DNA of 64,000 nucleotides from Vandiemenella viatica (taxonomy: Eukaryota > Arthropoda > Insecta > Orthoptera > Morabidae): the NCBI GenBank assembly GCA_031002005.1, contig CM061918.1:38258947-38322946 (forward strand). The letters run 5' to 3'. Below, piece after piece: positions 34,432 to 45,331 of this stretch. The position numbers and the translations under genes were made by a program. The number at the start of each line of letters is the position of its first letter. Within the stretch, counting starts at the first letter, position 1. The notes beneath the pieces were generated by a model. The model ran no database searches, was not told the DNA's origin, and saw only the letters and a program-made list of their open reading frames with translations.

Positions 34432-35519
34432 TTAAACTGTAGTACATAAGTAGTGTGAATCTCTTATGCTAAAAGAAGAATGGGTATATTTTAATTTAAA
34501 TCTGTTGATGCCCTCATGAAATAAGTCCAGTTTTCCTTTGGACCAAAGTGAGATTATTTCCTTTTTCTTCACATGTACTCCTGGTTCTTCCCTCCTATCC
34601 TTCTTCTTCTTCCTACGTTTCCTTCCTCGCATTGTGGAATTACACTTTTCAAAAGTCTCAAGTGAACATTGGAGAATGAAATATTTCATTTTGTTAATTG
34701 AAAAACCTACAGTATGACCATATGGGCTAGTACCGAGGTACTGTTCAAAGTGCACAAATTGCTTATCCCCAATGGGAATATCATTTGCCAATACTTTAGT
34801 ACTGTGGTGAGTGGGGAAAACAAGGTCAGTCCCGAAAGGAAACATTAAATCATAAATGTGGTTCGCAAACTTAGTGACACAAGTTAGTTTGCGGAGTTTG
34901 AAAATTGCTCTGGGCATAGCCAGCTTGCTCTCCTTCAGAGAAAGTGTAGGAATATTATTTACATGAATATCTGTAACTGAACAAGGACTCTCTAAAATTG
35001 ACCGAAGACTAACCGGTTCCATTTGAACACTAGTTTGGGATTCAATACGCAAAGCATCATGGGAAACCGGAGTTGCTTCCTGGACCAAAACAATGTTCTT
35101 ATCCTTTTCTGGTACTCGTGGTCCCTCCTGTGACTCATTAAGAGGTTTCAAATTACTCTCCTCCTTGAACTGATCTTCATTCCTCACGAAACAATCTTGT
35201 CGTAATTGCACTAACTCGCCCCTTAATTGCAAGAGTCTATCATCAAAATGAGTAGTGATTTGACAGCGAAGAGCTTCACTTTTTACTCCAATTTCAGCTT
35301 TAAGAGCATTGCTGTTTTCAGAAATTTCAGCTTTAAGAGCATTGCTGTTTTCAGAAATTTCAGCTTTAAGAGCAATCACATTATCCTGAACGCCATTTAT
35401 TTCATCTTTAAGTTCTTTAAAGTTTTTATTCATCTCTTCCATTAACTTCACCAACATTTCCGTTCTGGGTGGCATATCACCTTGCTCTGCTACCCCTTCC
35501 ATTGCAGATTGCTTGGTCT

Positions 35520-35523
<4 letters not shown>
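34432..35523 (-). CDS. Gag-like protein of the young LTR element (363 aa)
   Basis: This is the only long open frame of the element, running from ATG at 35,523 to TAA at 34,432. Residues about 20-110 look like a coiled coil (MEEMNKNFKELKDEINGVQD), including two exact copies of the 11-residue repeat ALKAEISENSN encoded by a 33-bp tandem repeat (35,292-35,357). The centre (about 200-300) is a compact, unrecognised region. Near 300-325 lies a strongly basic tract (RGRKRRKKKKDRREE) that could bind nucleic acid or act as a nuclear signal. No CCHC knuckle is visible. The start codon directly follows a 27-A homopolymer on the coding strand. Position between primer site and polypurine tract supports a structural (gag) role; the central domain could instead be an acquired sequence. 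Confidence 0.7.

Positions 35524-35550
<27 letters not shown>
35524..35550 (-). repeat. A-homopolymer immediately upstream of the gag-like ATG
   Basis: A 27-nt run (28 with the A of the ATG) directly before the start codon on the minus strand. Confidence 0.9.
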
Positions 35551-35555
<5 letters not shown>

Positions 35556-36685
35556 CAAAGCAAAACCAAACTTGAATGAGGATATGAGGACAATAAGTTA
35601 CTCTAGCAATAGGCTACCTATTCCCCAAACTTAGATAAACAGGTCAAAGATATATCCTCTCAGTTTCAAATCGACTCACAACAACGCCGTGATAACTCGT
35701 CAAATGAAATGAAACAACACAGTATATATATTCCACAACCAAAAACAGATTTGCACCAAAGAGAAAAAAGGAAACAACGTAGGCTGGCTCTTAAAACAGT
35801 TAATTTCACTTCTCCAATCTGTTGCTGTAAATAAAACACATGTAGATAATACAGTAATTATACTTTTATTTACTACTGCTGACTGTTGGTGTCGAACCAC
35901 ATATGCAGACTATACTGTCTCGTCGCTCAATGGTACTGCCACCTGAAAATGTCATGCACAGAAAAAAGTTATATTTGTTAACGTAAAAGTTTTCGCGTCT
36001 TCCTCCCGCAATTAATGTCTTTGAAAAAGGTAAATAATTGCAATCTATTTTATTTTTTATTTTTCCAGAAAGGAAAAAAAAAACTTCATTCGTAAGTAGA
36101 ACTGAAATTTGAAATTTCTGTACAAAATAAAATGTTATGGGAGAGCTAAATAAAATTTTCCGCGAGTATAAACTCTTACTATTAGGCTATAAATTTTCCA
36201 GAAGCTCTGGTAAATAACAACCGATGGTACAGATCTTTGAAACAAAATCCCGTTAATCTGCTATTCTTTTAGTCAAAATTATTATTTTAAAAAAAAATAT
36301 ATTTCCCGGTTGTTTAATAGTATAATGTTGCCTGTTAGGTGTCTTCTCAACTCCTGCCGCTATTTTCTGCAACGTATTCACTGCTCGTCTGACCCACGAT
36401 TTGATGTTTTGCTATCTGCTTTGCGTTGTTCACAGGTACTGCATCGCTGTATCCACTGCTGAAGTAATCGTCTCTGGTTATCTGTGTTGACTCTCTTGCG
36501 CTACCGTCTTTGCACAAGCTTGTTGTTTGTCGAGTAATTCTTCTCGCGCGTACCGTCTTTGGTCTTAATCTGCTTCGCGATTCTTAACAGTTGTTCAACT
36601 GTTTATTTTTATATTACTCACTTAACACTCCTTTTGTGATTTAGACGGCTTTTCTAAGCACTTAAACCGTCTATTAAACTCACAA

Positions 36686-36703
36686 GTCCTGTCACGGTCG
36701 CCA
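36686..36703 (-). other. Primer-binding site (tRNA-Arg type)
   Basis: TGGCGACCGTGACAGGAC directly follows the CCGACA end of the 5' LTR on the minus strand, as known for mdg1/412-type gypsy elements. Confidence 0.88.
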
Positions 36704-37240
36704 TGTCGGAGAACCAACTGAAATAGTGTGTCGGGATGATCACAGCAGTTCCTTCCGACTTGTTAATTAGTCCCCTTTATAATTAGTTTTTACCACCTAA
36801 TGTAAGGACGATCAGACTTCGATATAATTAATTATTGGTCGCCACCATCGGCTGGCAAGGGTACAAATCCAGAACAAATATAACTATATGTTTCTTCAAG
36901 GAATCACTTCGAGTATGTGGATCAAAGATTTATTCTGAGATCTGTGCAGCACAAATGCACCCGGCCACCAATGGAAAAATTAATAATAATCTCACACACA
37001 CAAGCAAATTACTATTAGAGACAAACGATCCGAAGATGCAGGTTCTTCAGAGTGTAAAAACAATTCCATCACTTTCACAAAACCAGAGGAACGATACACA
37101 CGACGTTCTCTGCACGACTCCACTACACTCCCTCTCTGACCGCTCCTCAACTGTCCGACTCGTAAGTCACCGATACTCATAGAATAAATATAATTAAAAT
37201 AAGTTAAGTACTGAAGGGGCAAGCCTACTGTAATGTGACA
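36704..37240 (-). repeat. 5' LTR of the young element (537 bp)
   Basis: Identical by eye to the other LTR apart from a 4-base deletion; same TG...CA ends. Confidence 0.95.
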
Positions 37241-37284
37241 AGTGGTCATTTAAATACATCCGAGCCGTAATTTAGATTAAAGAC

Positions 37285-38295
37285 TGTAACGTCTTGTTTG
37301 TGACGTTATTAAAATTAGAATAAAATAATGATATGAATTAATTAATATTTCAATTTGCAAAATTAATCTCGGGTAGGCGCCAAGAATGGAAGTGTTCTCT
37401 ATCCGAGAGAAGCGACATTCCAATTCTGAAATACTTTTAATAAAAGCAATTGTACTTTTAAAATACTATTAAAAGACACAAATCTTCATCTATTCAAATG
37501 ATATACTGATTGATTGGAAAGGAAGTTATTGAAAGCAGGGTTTACAACACGTATTATTTTCTTTGAATATAAAATTGATTGGTTTATTGAACAGAACTGA
37601 ATATTAAAAGTTTCTTTTGAACAATTTAGAGCATGATTCTCATCTCAGAGCGTTGCCTAGGGTTGAATAACGCAAGAGTGTCTATACATCGTCCGCGTTC
37701 TTTACCGTAGCAGATGAGTTGCGGGGAAATCAGACGGACCCTGTTGATCAGCTGGTCACTTGGCGAGCTAGCTCCCCGCAGGTAGTGACTTCTCCGGCAA
37801 TCTCCAGTGGTGCGCCGGTGCGGATTGTTTGCTGGCCAGCAACAGAATGTCTTCCTTCCCGCTAGTTCGCCCCGTTGAAAACTTGCAGGCTCCCGAGTTT
37901 TAGCAGACGCGGGAAATTTCAGCGAGTCGCAGCGTTTGGCGGGTCGTCCACGATCTCCATTGGCGCTCCTCATGCAACATAAAAAACTTATATTTTCTAA
38001 AAGTTCGTAACACAGTTTGATTCGCTGGTTCCCAACAGAGGTGTTCCGCAACCTGACTTTTTCTCCGAAGCATCGTTTCTCTAGTCACAACTTTCTACTG
38101 TACCAGGAAATCCTCATTTCGGCACAGTCCCTATACTGTCCTTTGAATTTCATTGAATGTGTAAAGCTTTTAACTTTACGGCCTGCCATAAATCGTTCGG
38201 TCTTTCAGCGCAGGTATGAGTCACCTGGCTCTCGCCGATGCCAAAGGAACGTGGAATTCACACGCATAAATTTCCCGTCACCAAGGGACATTACA
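37285..38295 (-). mobile_element. Solo LTR, 1,011 bp, TSD AGAC (second copy)
   Basis: Reverse-complement copy of the LTR at 20,699-21,709: the plus strand starts TGTAACGTCTTG and ends GGGACATTACA. TSD AGAC is at 37,281-37,284 and 38,296-38,299. Length is the same as the first copy, with scattered substitutions and small indels. The 141-residue frame inside (37,626-38,051) is LTR sequence. Confidence 0.92.
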
Positions 38296-39060
38296 AGACG
38301 TAACGGAATGTAGCACAATACAAGAGAGAGAGAGACTCGGAGTGGTAAGTTAGTCAGATTAGAACGAAATAGCTCACCACTAGCACTGCTCCGCTGAGCG
38401 CTGGAAGGGAGAACGACTCACCCGTCGCCATAAAGAAGAGAACGGAGAACGAACGAATTACGACTGGACACGATCCCACGCCAACGCGTACCAGTCGCTC
38501 TGAACTCGGTTTTTAGGCGGCTTTCCGCAATTATCAAAGCGAATGCCGGGACGTTCCTCATCTCCTCCTGATAAACTACACATTTCCAAAAAAAAAAACA
38601 AAAAAAAAAACGCTTATCTTACGCTGAACATAGTTATACGTTTCACAGACAGATGGCACTTCACTTCATCTATTGTACTTAGTACAACCTGGTGGTAGGT
38701 ATAAGGTGCTTGGCGTCAGCAAGGGCATGCAAATTTCACCACGCCAACGATGGATTTGGCAGCCGACCCTAAAACGCTGGGAAGAAAGTTGTTAACTGCA
38801 ATGTTTTATTCGTGGTATCGGTGAAGGCACTCAGTAAAACCAGTTGCCCTGCTTCTAAAGATACACATCAAGGTGTCCGCCAAGTTTAATGTCCCTATCC
38901 AACGGATGAATCACTGACAGTGTCGTATGCTCCCATTCAACACGTACTACGGGAAGTTTGGGATTTAACGCAGGACTTTGCGTATAAAATTTGGTGATTA
39001 GAAATTGCGGATGATCTCCTCGCCTACCAATATCAAATATAAAATGTAAGTTTGAAAGTA
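38296..39060. other. Unassigned DNA
   Basis: Contains a GA-rich short run at 38,322-38,335 and a possible SINE-like block at 38,540-38,710 similar to 30,660-30,810; otherwise nothing recognised. Confidence 0.35.
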
Positions 39061-39126
39061 GAGTGGACCGTCAATAATCCGAACGTCAATTATCCGAACA
39101 TCTGTTTAAATATTTTTTAACAAATT

Positions 39127-41345
39127 ATAATGTTAGGTGGGACAAGATGTTCAAAATCTTAAAGATCTCAGGTCTGAAATATCGAGAGAAAAGAATAATT
39201 TATAAATTATATAAGAATCAAGTGGCTATAATGAAAGTAGAAAACCATGAGAGATATGCATCAGTTAAAAATGGTGTGAGACAAAGTTGTTGTCTGTCCC
39301 CGTTAATATTCAACCTGTATGTAGAGGAAGCAATAAAGAAAGTAAAAGAAAACTTGTTATGTGACATAAGTGTTCAAGGAGAAAAAAATTAGTATGCTGC
39401 GATTTGCCGATGACTGTCTTGTTAGCAGACAGGCTGAGGATATTGAGAAGTTGCTGAATGGCATGAACAAAATACTGAATGTAGATTTTGGACTGAACAT
39501 AAATCAATGAAAGACAAAAGTAATGAAATAAAGCAGAAACTATACCAATCACAGTAGATTAAGTATAAAAATAAGATCGGATGTAATAGGAGAAGAAAGT
39601 GAATTCTGCGACTTGGGAAGCAAAATTACGAAAGGGTGGACGAAGCAGGAGTGATGTTAAAAGCAGAATAGCACTAGCAAAAAGATCCTTTTTTTTAGTT
39701 TGAAATATTGATCTAGGATTTAGAAAGAACTTTTTAAAACTTTGTGTGTGGTGCACAGCACTTTATGGTGGCGAAGCATGAACTTGTAGCGTATCACCAG
39801 GGGGGGGGGAGAATTATTAATTAATTCTTAATTAATTACGCTATACAGGATACTATAATTGAATATCAAAATGTAAATTATTCAAATGAGAATTGGATGA
39901 TTCTGGGATTTGAAAACTGTCACAAAAAGACATTTTAATAAAGATTTTTACAATGGCATCTACAAATCTGAGCGTATTTACCATTACGTTAATAAACAAA
40001 AGGTTGTGCAATTTTCTAAGCAACGCTCAGACGTACAATGAGCCCTTTAAATGTAAGCAAACAAGTATAGTTGTACTTTAAAAATCTCACAATTATTCTA
40101 ATACAAAGTATGTTACCAGTTATGATGATAGCAAACAGTAATGAATTTTAATGGGTTGGGACGCCACGAATGATTAACCTGTCATTCGACAGTTACACAG
40201 TCTAGCTCAGTGGTTTTATCAGATCAGAGCAAGGATCTTTATCTCAGATGCGCTTAAGGGTACAGTTTCAAAGTGAGTTGCAGGCTGAATGGCTTCGTAG
40301 AAACACATTACCGTTCCACGGCAGGTAGCGCTGGGCGGAGATGACCACCTGGTCGATCGTCATAACTGGCCACGCCAGCAGTACGCGACAAGTCGCTAGT
40401 TAGAAGTGCGCCTCAGATGATCTCCAGGACACAAGTCAGCCCAGCACACATGGACCCCAAGTCGCCAGCGACTCGTCTGGGCTCCGGAATGGAATGATCC
40501 TGGCTGGCCTCCCGACTGGAGGGAAGTCAGGAAGGAAGTGAGCTCGTCTATTTCTGCCGCCACGGAGGTAAACTCTGACTCCGCCTCTTGTGGCTCGAAG
40601 ACGACATAGAACATAAAATTCCCCGAATCTTAGTACTATGTTCCCTGTGATTGGCTGACCATCTGACGTCATGTGATTCTGTGCTTCTCTTCTCCACGTT
40701 AAGTTTCGGCAATCTTCGAGAGCCGATGCCTCCTTCGGGAGGAAGGTAGGAATTCTGTTTACGGCTTGCCCGACAGAAACCCCTAATCCTCTTACCATTC
40801 TGCCAACAAGGCGCCAGCCCGTCTGCCCTTCACTGAAGCGTAAAATCCTTGCCTCTCACCCTTTCATGCGCATCTTTCGAACATACAGTGGACATCCCAA
40901 GAAATGGAAAAATATTCTAATCCTTTACTTTATATACCATAAAGTGATATGTAACAGGGAGCTTAGCGAATCGTTACAAACTTGAAGAATACCAGAAAGT
41001 AAGAAAATTGAAGTATTTGAAATGTGGTGCTACAGAAGAATGCTGGAAATTAGGTGGGCAGACGAAGTACGAAATGAACGAGTTTTGGAAATGATGGGTG
41101 AGAAAAGAAGTTTGTAGAAGAAGCTTACAGAAGGAAGAGACATGCTGGTAGGTCATATTTTGAGACATGCTGGATTGGTTAATTTGTTAGTGGAGGGAAC
41201 AGTCGAAGGTAAGAACTGTAGAGGAAAACAGAGATTAGAATATATGAAGCGGATAATTGAGGACGTGGATTGTAAGGGATATGTAGAGATGAAGTGGTTA
41301 GCACAAGATAGGGATGGAGTATTGCATCAAACAAGTCAAAAGACT
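39127..41345 (+). pseudogene. RTE-like LINE reverse transcriptase, split by a solo LTR
   Basis: Piece one (39,127-39,784): VRWDKMFKILKISGLKYREK, then GVRQSCCLSPLIFNLYVEE (normally RQGC.LSP.LFN.Y), then LRFADDCLVSRQ (catalytic FADD box) and a YGGEA motif (usually YGSE.W). Piece two (from 40,983): IEVFEMWCYRRMLEIRWADE, VGHILRHAGL. Excising the LTR and one TSD copy lets these pieces continue in the same frame. Other stops and shifts remain, including a stop at the conserved Trp next to YGGEA. The endonuclease and first RT regions are missing. Confidence 0.8.
39785..40978 (+). mobile_element. Solo LTR, 1,194 bp, TSD AACT
   Basis: It starts TGTAGCGTATCACC and ends GAATCGTTACA. TSD AACT lies at 39,781-39,784 and 40,979-40,982. 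It sits inside the RTE frame, and its removal reconnects the LINE reading frame. It is a different family from the 1,011-bp LTRs, though the ends share TGTA...TTACA. Confidence 0.88.
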
Positions 41346-41721
41346 GCAAGCAATTCTTTCAGTTTCCCTGCCTATAGTTTTGACTTTTGAGTTGCTGAGA
41401 AATCTGAAACCCACCGTTTTCATCCCGCGCCTTTGTTATTGATTTGCTGTGATAGTTCTGTTTAACTTGTACCAACATTATGCACATATAATATCATCAT
41501 GTTCATCTTCTAAAAGGAAGTATAAATGCCTCCAAAATGAATCAGAAGAAAATAAGAAACTTCTTTTGTTTGGGGTTTGTAAAATTACAAAGTACTGAAT
41601 GAAATTTTAAAGGAAAATTAAAAACTGTACAAACCGACGCTACAAAAATGGAAAACCCGTACAAATCGATAATCCGAACTACCCTCGGTCCCGATTAGTT
41701 CGGATTATCGACGGTCTACTG

Positions 41722-42379
41722 CATTACATTGTGTTGTTGGTCAGGCAAATCGATTAATCTCCTCCGCTAAACTGGAGACAGAAATCAATAAGCTACAGCT
41801 GCAAGCCGGTGCTGCGCAGTGTACGGAAAAACCATGCACAGCTAAAATGTCTGTATACGAAATAGATTCGTTACTTATGTTAAGTAGAAGAACCTACTCA
41901 TTTAAATTAAAATGTTATTTAAATAATGGATGTGCTGCTTTTATTGATTCCCACAATGAAATAATAACTTAGTACAACTTCAAAGACTGTGCGGCTTGTG
42001 AAATTCAAATATCTGGCTGAAGTTAACCATAAGAAAGCTTCAGGAGAGAGAGGAATTAATTATCTAATTTAGAAACTAGATCGCACGTTGTATATGACAA
42101 ATGTTGGAGCCCAGCTCAAACGTTATAAAACGATTATCAAACACGAAGGACCATATGACACTGAGACTTTAAATCCGTAGTGAACAATAAACCATTTCAT
42201 ATAAAGATAATAGGACCGAGCGTGTGGGAGTACGTTAAACCAGGGCACCCTCTCGCCCTTGGGGTTAGTAACGAACCCTAAAAACAATAACGTCAGAGTA
42301 ATGCAGAACACAGCGGCAAATCAGTGCTTTAAGGGCCCAAAGGATATCCCGCGGCCAAGTAATTCTTTCAAATTACATA
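41722..42379. other. Unassigned AT-rich DNA
   Basis: Nothing recognised. A fragment at 42,214-42,240 starts ACCGAGCGTGTGGGAG, like the SINE head, but no SINE body follows. Confidence 0.35.
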
Positions 42380-42566
42380 TAATGATGATTTCTTTTTTAA
42401 TAAAAGATTCTACACTTAAAATAGTCCCCCAATCGGATCTCCGGGTGGGGACTGCTCAGGGAGGAGTCATCAGAATGGATAGACACAATCTACGAGTCGA
42501 CGCATGGAATATTAGAAGTCTGAATAGGGCAGATAGATTAGAGAACTTAAAAAGGCAAATATAATG
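42380..42566 (+). pseudogene. RTE-like LINE 5' fragment (start of endonuclease)
   Basis: The frame 42,259-42,564 ends with DRHNLRVDAWNIRSLNRADR then LENLKRQ. This matches the xTWNVRSLxxxGKLxxL opening of APE-type endonucleases in RTE LINEs (Asp replaces the usual Thr before W). It stops after that first motif. The fragment abuts the 3' end of the Penelope-like remnant. Confidence 0.65.
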
Positions 42567-42574
42567 ACTTTATA

Positions 42575-43480
42575 TAGATGTTAAATATTCCACTTACTTT
42601 TTTCGGGGATCGCACTGCTTTAATTGATGATTCAGTACCAACGTTTCGGCGCCCAACCTGGTGCCTTCATCAGGGTTTTCAGACTCGAAATGGTGTGGTT
42701 TTCACACAACTCCGTCGCTGAGCTAACTGTTGTGGTTACCGGCAGCGGATGTCAACTGTTCCAGAGATCTTGTCGTTGGAAGTTTTGTGTTGCGAATGTC
42801 CACGAGTGCACATTTCCACGTTTCGCTTAAGCCATAGCCACCGTCTTTGTTGAAATTTTTGGGATGTTTGAAGATTTCTATTGATTCCCTTATTTTTCGT
42901 TCTAGAAGACCTTTGGGTTGTGCTATAAGTTCTGTTTTCTCCCATTGAATTTTATGGTCTTCTTCTATCTGATGTTCTGCTACAGCTGTTTTGTTGTATG
43001 ACCAAGTCTTGCGTGACGACAATGTTCTTTTAATCTTACAATAACCGCTCGGGAAGTTTCGCCAATATACGCCTTTCCACAATCGCAGGGCATCTTATAT
43101 ACTCCACTTGCTTGTAATGGTGGTCTGCGATCCTTTGCTGATCTTAAAATGTCTCTAATTTTGTTGTTACTATTAAAGACTGGTTGAATATTGACTTTAA
43201 TCAGCACTTTTCCAATTCTGTCGGTGACTCCTTTTATGTAAGGTAAAAAAGCCTTCTTCTTCTGTTCCGTTATCTCTCCATGTACCTCTTGACTGTTCCT
43301 CTTGTTACTGCTTAAGGTGCTAGCTCTTTCCATTTCTCTATCTTGTTCTTCCTTTCATGTTATACAGCTTCAGTTCTGTTATCTTTCAGCAACAATCTCA
43401 TTTCAGCTCTTTGTATTCTATTATCGTCTTTTTGTGTTGGAGCTACGGTTTCAAACTATTCTGGGGGGAAAATGTAGTAT
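42575..43480 (-). pseudogene. Penelope-like element: GIY-YIG endonuclease remnant
   Basis: On the minus strand, 43,333-42,980 reads KAFLPYIKGVTDRIGKVLIK, a Lys/Arg-rich linker, PPLQASGVYKMPCDCGKAYIG and VIVRLKEHCRHAR. The GVY-x10-YIG spacing identifies the GIY-YIG nuclease. After a frameshift near 43,000, the frame continues with TAVAEHQIEEDHKIQW and RKIRESIEIFKHPKNFNKDG, which holds the conserved Glu and the KHP.NFN motif typical of Penelope-like elements. The RT domain is not present (5' truncation near 43,480). A hammerhead-like core lies just downstream. Confidence 0.85.
42636..42673 (-). ncRNA. Candidate hammerhead-ribozyme core in Penelope-like 3' region
   Basis: The minus strand has CTGATGA, an 18-base hairpin-capable segment (GGCACC...GGCGCC, one mismatch) and GAAAC, followed by GTTGGTA. 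Penelope-like elements are known to carry minimal hammerheads. Stem I does not pair convincingly in this copy, so it may be decayed or a chance match. Confidence 0.35.
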
Positions 43481-44458
43481 TTTACGAACGTAAAAAAAAA
43501 AAAAAAAAAAGCACTTTGCATTAAAATATAGTATGCTTATAGAACTAAGAAAAAATACATCTTATGTTGACGCTTACGATTTAAATATATGAGCTTATTG
43601 CTTTTTTAACAGCTGAATGACACTAAAAATATTATAAAGACCTCAGTCTTCCCATTCAAGTTTATATCTTTGCAATCGTTTTTTCAACTTTTTAAGTGAT
43701 CTTTCCATTGAACTTTAAACAATTTGACTAGTTACACTTATCTTCACTCGCCATTTTTACACTAGCTATTATAAAGATTTACAACCTGAAAAATAATAAG
43801 ATAACTGTGATTCTAGAACCCAAACATAACCTCTTCTTCTAGTGCCGGCGGCGCATAATTGTCATGTGACGTTTGTTTAGTCTGACGTAAGCACATTTCA
43901 ATTCAGGTGACAGTGTGGTAAATCCTTCTAATTGCATTTTTAAAATTAGCATTTCGCACGATGACTTCTTATTAAAGTGTTGCTATTTAATAAACTAGTT
44001 TTTAATGTTAGTTAGCGAAAATATAGTATTTTCGCGTAGTACGCCAGAGGAACAATCTTACTATATAAGACAGTACGTTTGGCAGTCCTAGTTCTAGTCT
44101 AAGGTTTACTGCCCTGTATTAAGGTTGATGTCGTCATTGTTTTATAGACTTTAATTTTAGTCTCCCTTCTTGTTTAAGATTCTATTAATTGGTACACAAA
44201 ATGCTTGGAAACGTTGGATTTATATTTCTGCATCCGGATTTTGATTGAAGTGTTCCTACTCCAAACTGTGAAAGATTTCTCATTATTTTCTGCGTATTAG
44301 TGATAAGTACGAGTCGATATTTGTGTTGATTGGACGTGTTGTAGTCGTCAGTTAGATGTGTGTCTCGTGTCAGTGAGGTCATTAGACAGGTCGCGTGGTG
44401 CGGTCTGTTTGTACACAGGCGAGCTGGCAGCGGCAGCGCGATCAGAGGGAGATAGGCA
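43481..44458. other. Unassigned AT-rich DNA
   Basis: Starts with an A-run (43,492-43,510). No gene or repeat recognised. Confidence 0.35.
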
Positions 44459-44503
44459 AGAACAGAGAGAGAAAGAGAGAGAGGGAGAGGGGGGAGGAGG
44501 ATA
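44459..44503. repeat. GA-rich microsatellite
   Basis: Imperfect (GA)n with G-rich interruptions. A CT-rich counterpart lies at 44,608-44,640, about 100 bases away, so the two could pair as a hairpin. Confidence 0.9.
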
Positions 44504-44607
44504 GTTGTAGTATACGGCGAGGGGCCGCGCGGAAATTTCCACTGGTGCAGCCAATGGCGGCGAGGCACGAGCACTATCGATTATCGCGGCCTGTTCTCCT
44601 TCCCTGT

Positions 44608-44640
44608 CTCTCTCTCTCTCTCTCTTCCTCTCTCTCCTCC
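44608..44640. repeat. CT microsatellite
   Basis: Imperfect (TC)n run. Confidence 0.9.
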
Positions 44641-44886
44641 AGCGGCCTCCGTATTCCCCTCTGTCCCCTCGCCCAGTTGGAACTGTACAGCCACGCGCAT
44701 GCCGTCGTGCAGCACAGCTGGAGGCAATGTTTATTTAAATGTGGGTCTCAGACCTGGGTCAACGTGTGGCGGGCGATAGATCGATTACTCGCGCTGGTGC
44801 AGTAGGACAGCGTACGATTCCCGCCAAAACATAAAAGGCGTGTGGCATTAATAACGAATGTAAAGGTCACAATTAAATCGCACGCT

Positions 44887-45055
44887 CGTGGTGGATGAAA
44901 GGTAGCGTTCGGGCGTCATTCTGAAGGACGCGGATTCGTATCCCCGTCCGGCCATCCAGACTTAGGTTTTTAGTAGTTCCCAGATATCAATCCATATGAA
45001 TGCCGGGATGATTCTTCCAATCAGCCGCGGCCGAATTCCTTCCCGGTCAGTGCCA
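44887..45055 (+). mobile_element. Diverged SINE
   Basis: Head CTCGTGGTGGATGAAAGGTAG, decayed B box ATTCGTATCCC, then GTCCGGCCATCCAGACTTAG, body and GGCCGAATTCCTTCCCG. Confidence 0.8.
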
Positions 45056-45331
45056 CTGTTTATTAAAGTCCAGTTGGAAGATTAAGTTTGGATGGTTAAA
45101 AGTCGACAGAATAAAAGACACGGTAGGCGAGTGAGTTGACATTATCCGTTATACTGGAATATCACAGGCAGAGAGACCCGTCTGATATTCGTACATTTCT
45201 CTCTCAATGCACAACGGAACAGACGTCTCCAATCCAATTCCGACGGCCATTAGCGATTTGCATCCGTAACAAATTCGGTTTGCCAAGTTGCCCCGTCTGG
45301 TTGTCAGTTATCTAACTGCCCCGTCACAACA

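Larger units (their letters stand above)
32910..37240 (-). mobile_element. Complete young LTR retrotransposon (4,331 bp, gag-like only), TSD AGTG
   Basis: Two direct LTRs (32,910-33,450 and 36,704-37,240) differ, as far as I can read, only by a 4-base indel. TSD AGTG is at 32,906-32,909 and 37,241-37,244. On the minus strand the primer site (36,686-36,703) abuts the 5' LTR directly and a purine tract (33,451-33,460) precedes the 3' LTR. The interior has a single 363-residue gag-like frame and no protease, RT, RNase H or integrase. The element is therefore young but non-autonomous, and would depend on enzymes from a related element. The tRNA-Arg-type primer site suggests gypsy (mdg1/412-like) affinity. 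Confidence 0.95.
39061..41721. mobile_element. Tigger/pogo-like element, host of a nested insertion
   Basis: Left end TGGACCGTCAATAATCCGAA and right end (reversed) AGTAGACCGTCGATAATCCG are related inverted repeats of the kind known in Tigger/pogo families. Both sides repeat the ATTATCCGAAC/GATAATCCGAAC motif subterminally. Its interior is largely an RTE LINE that itself carries a solo LTR. Without these it would be roughly 0.4-0.5 kb. The TA TSD is present on the left only, so the right border is less certain. Confidence 0.5.

Noticed and set aside
44390..44810. Possible CpG-rich promoter between GA and CT microsatellites
   Set aside because: No downstream gene, initiator or TATA arrangement that I can support; composition alone is weak evidence.
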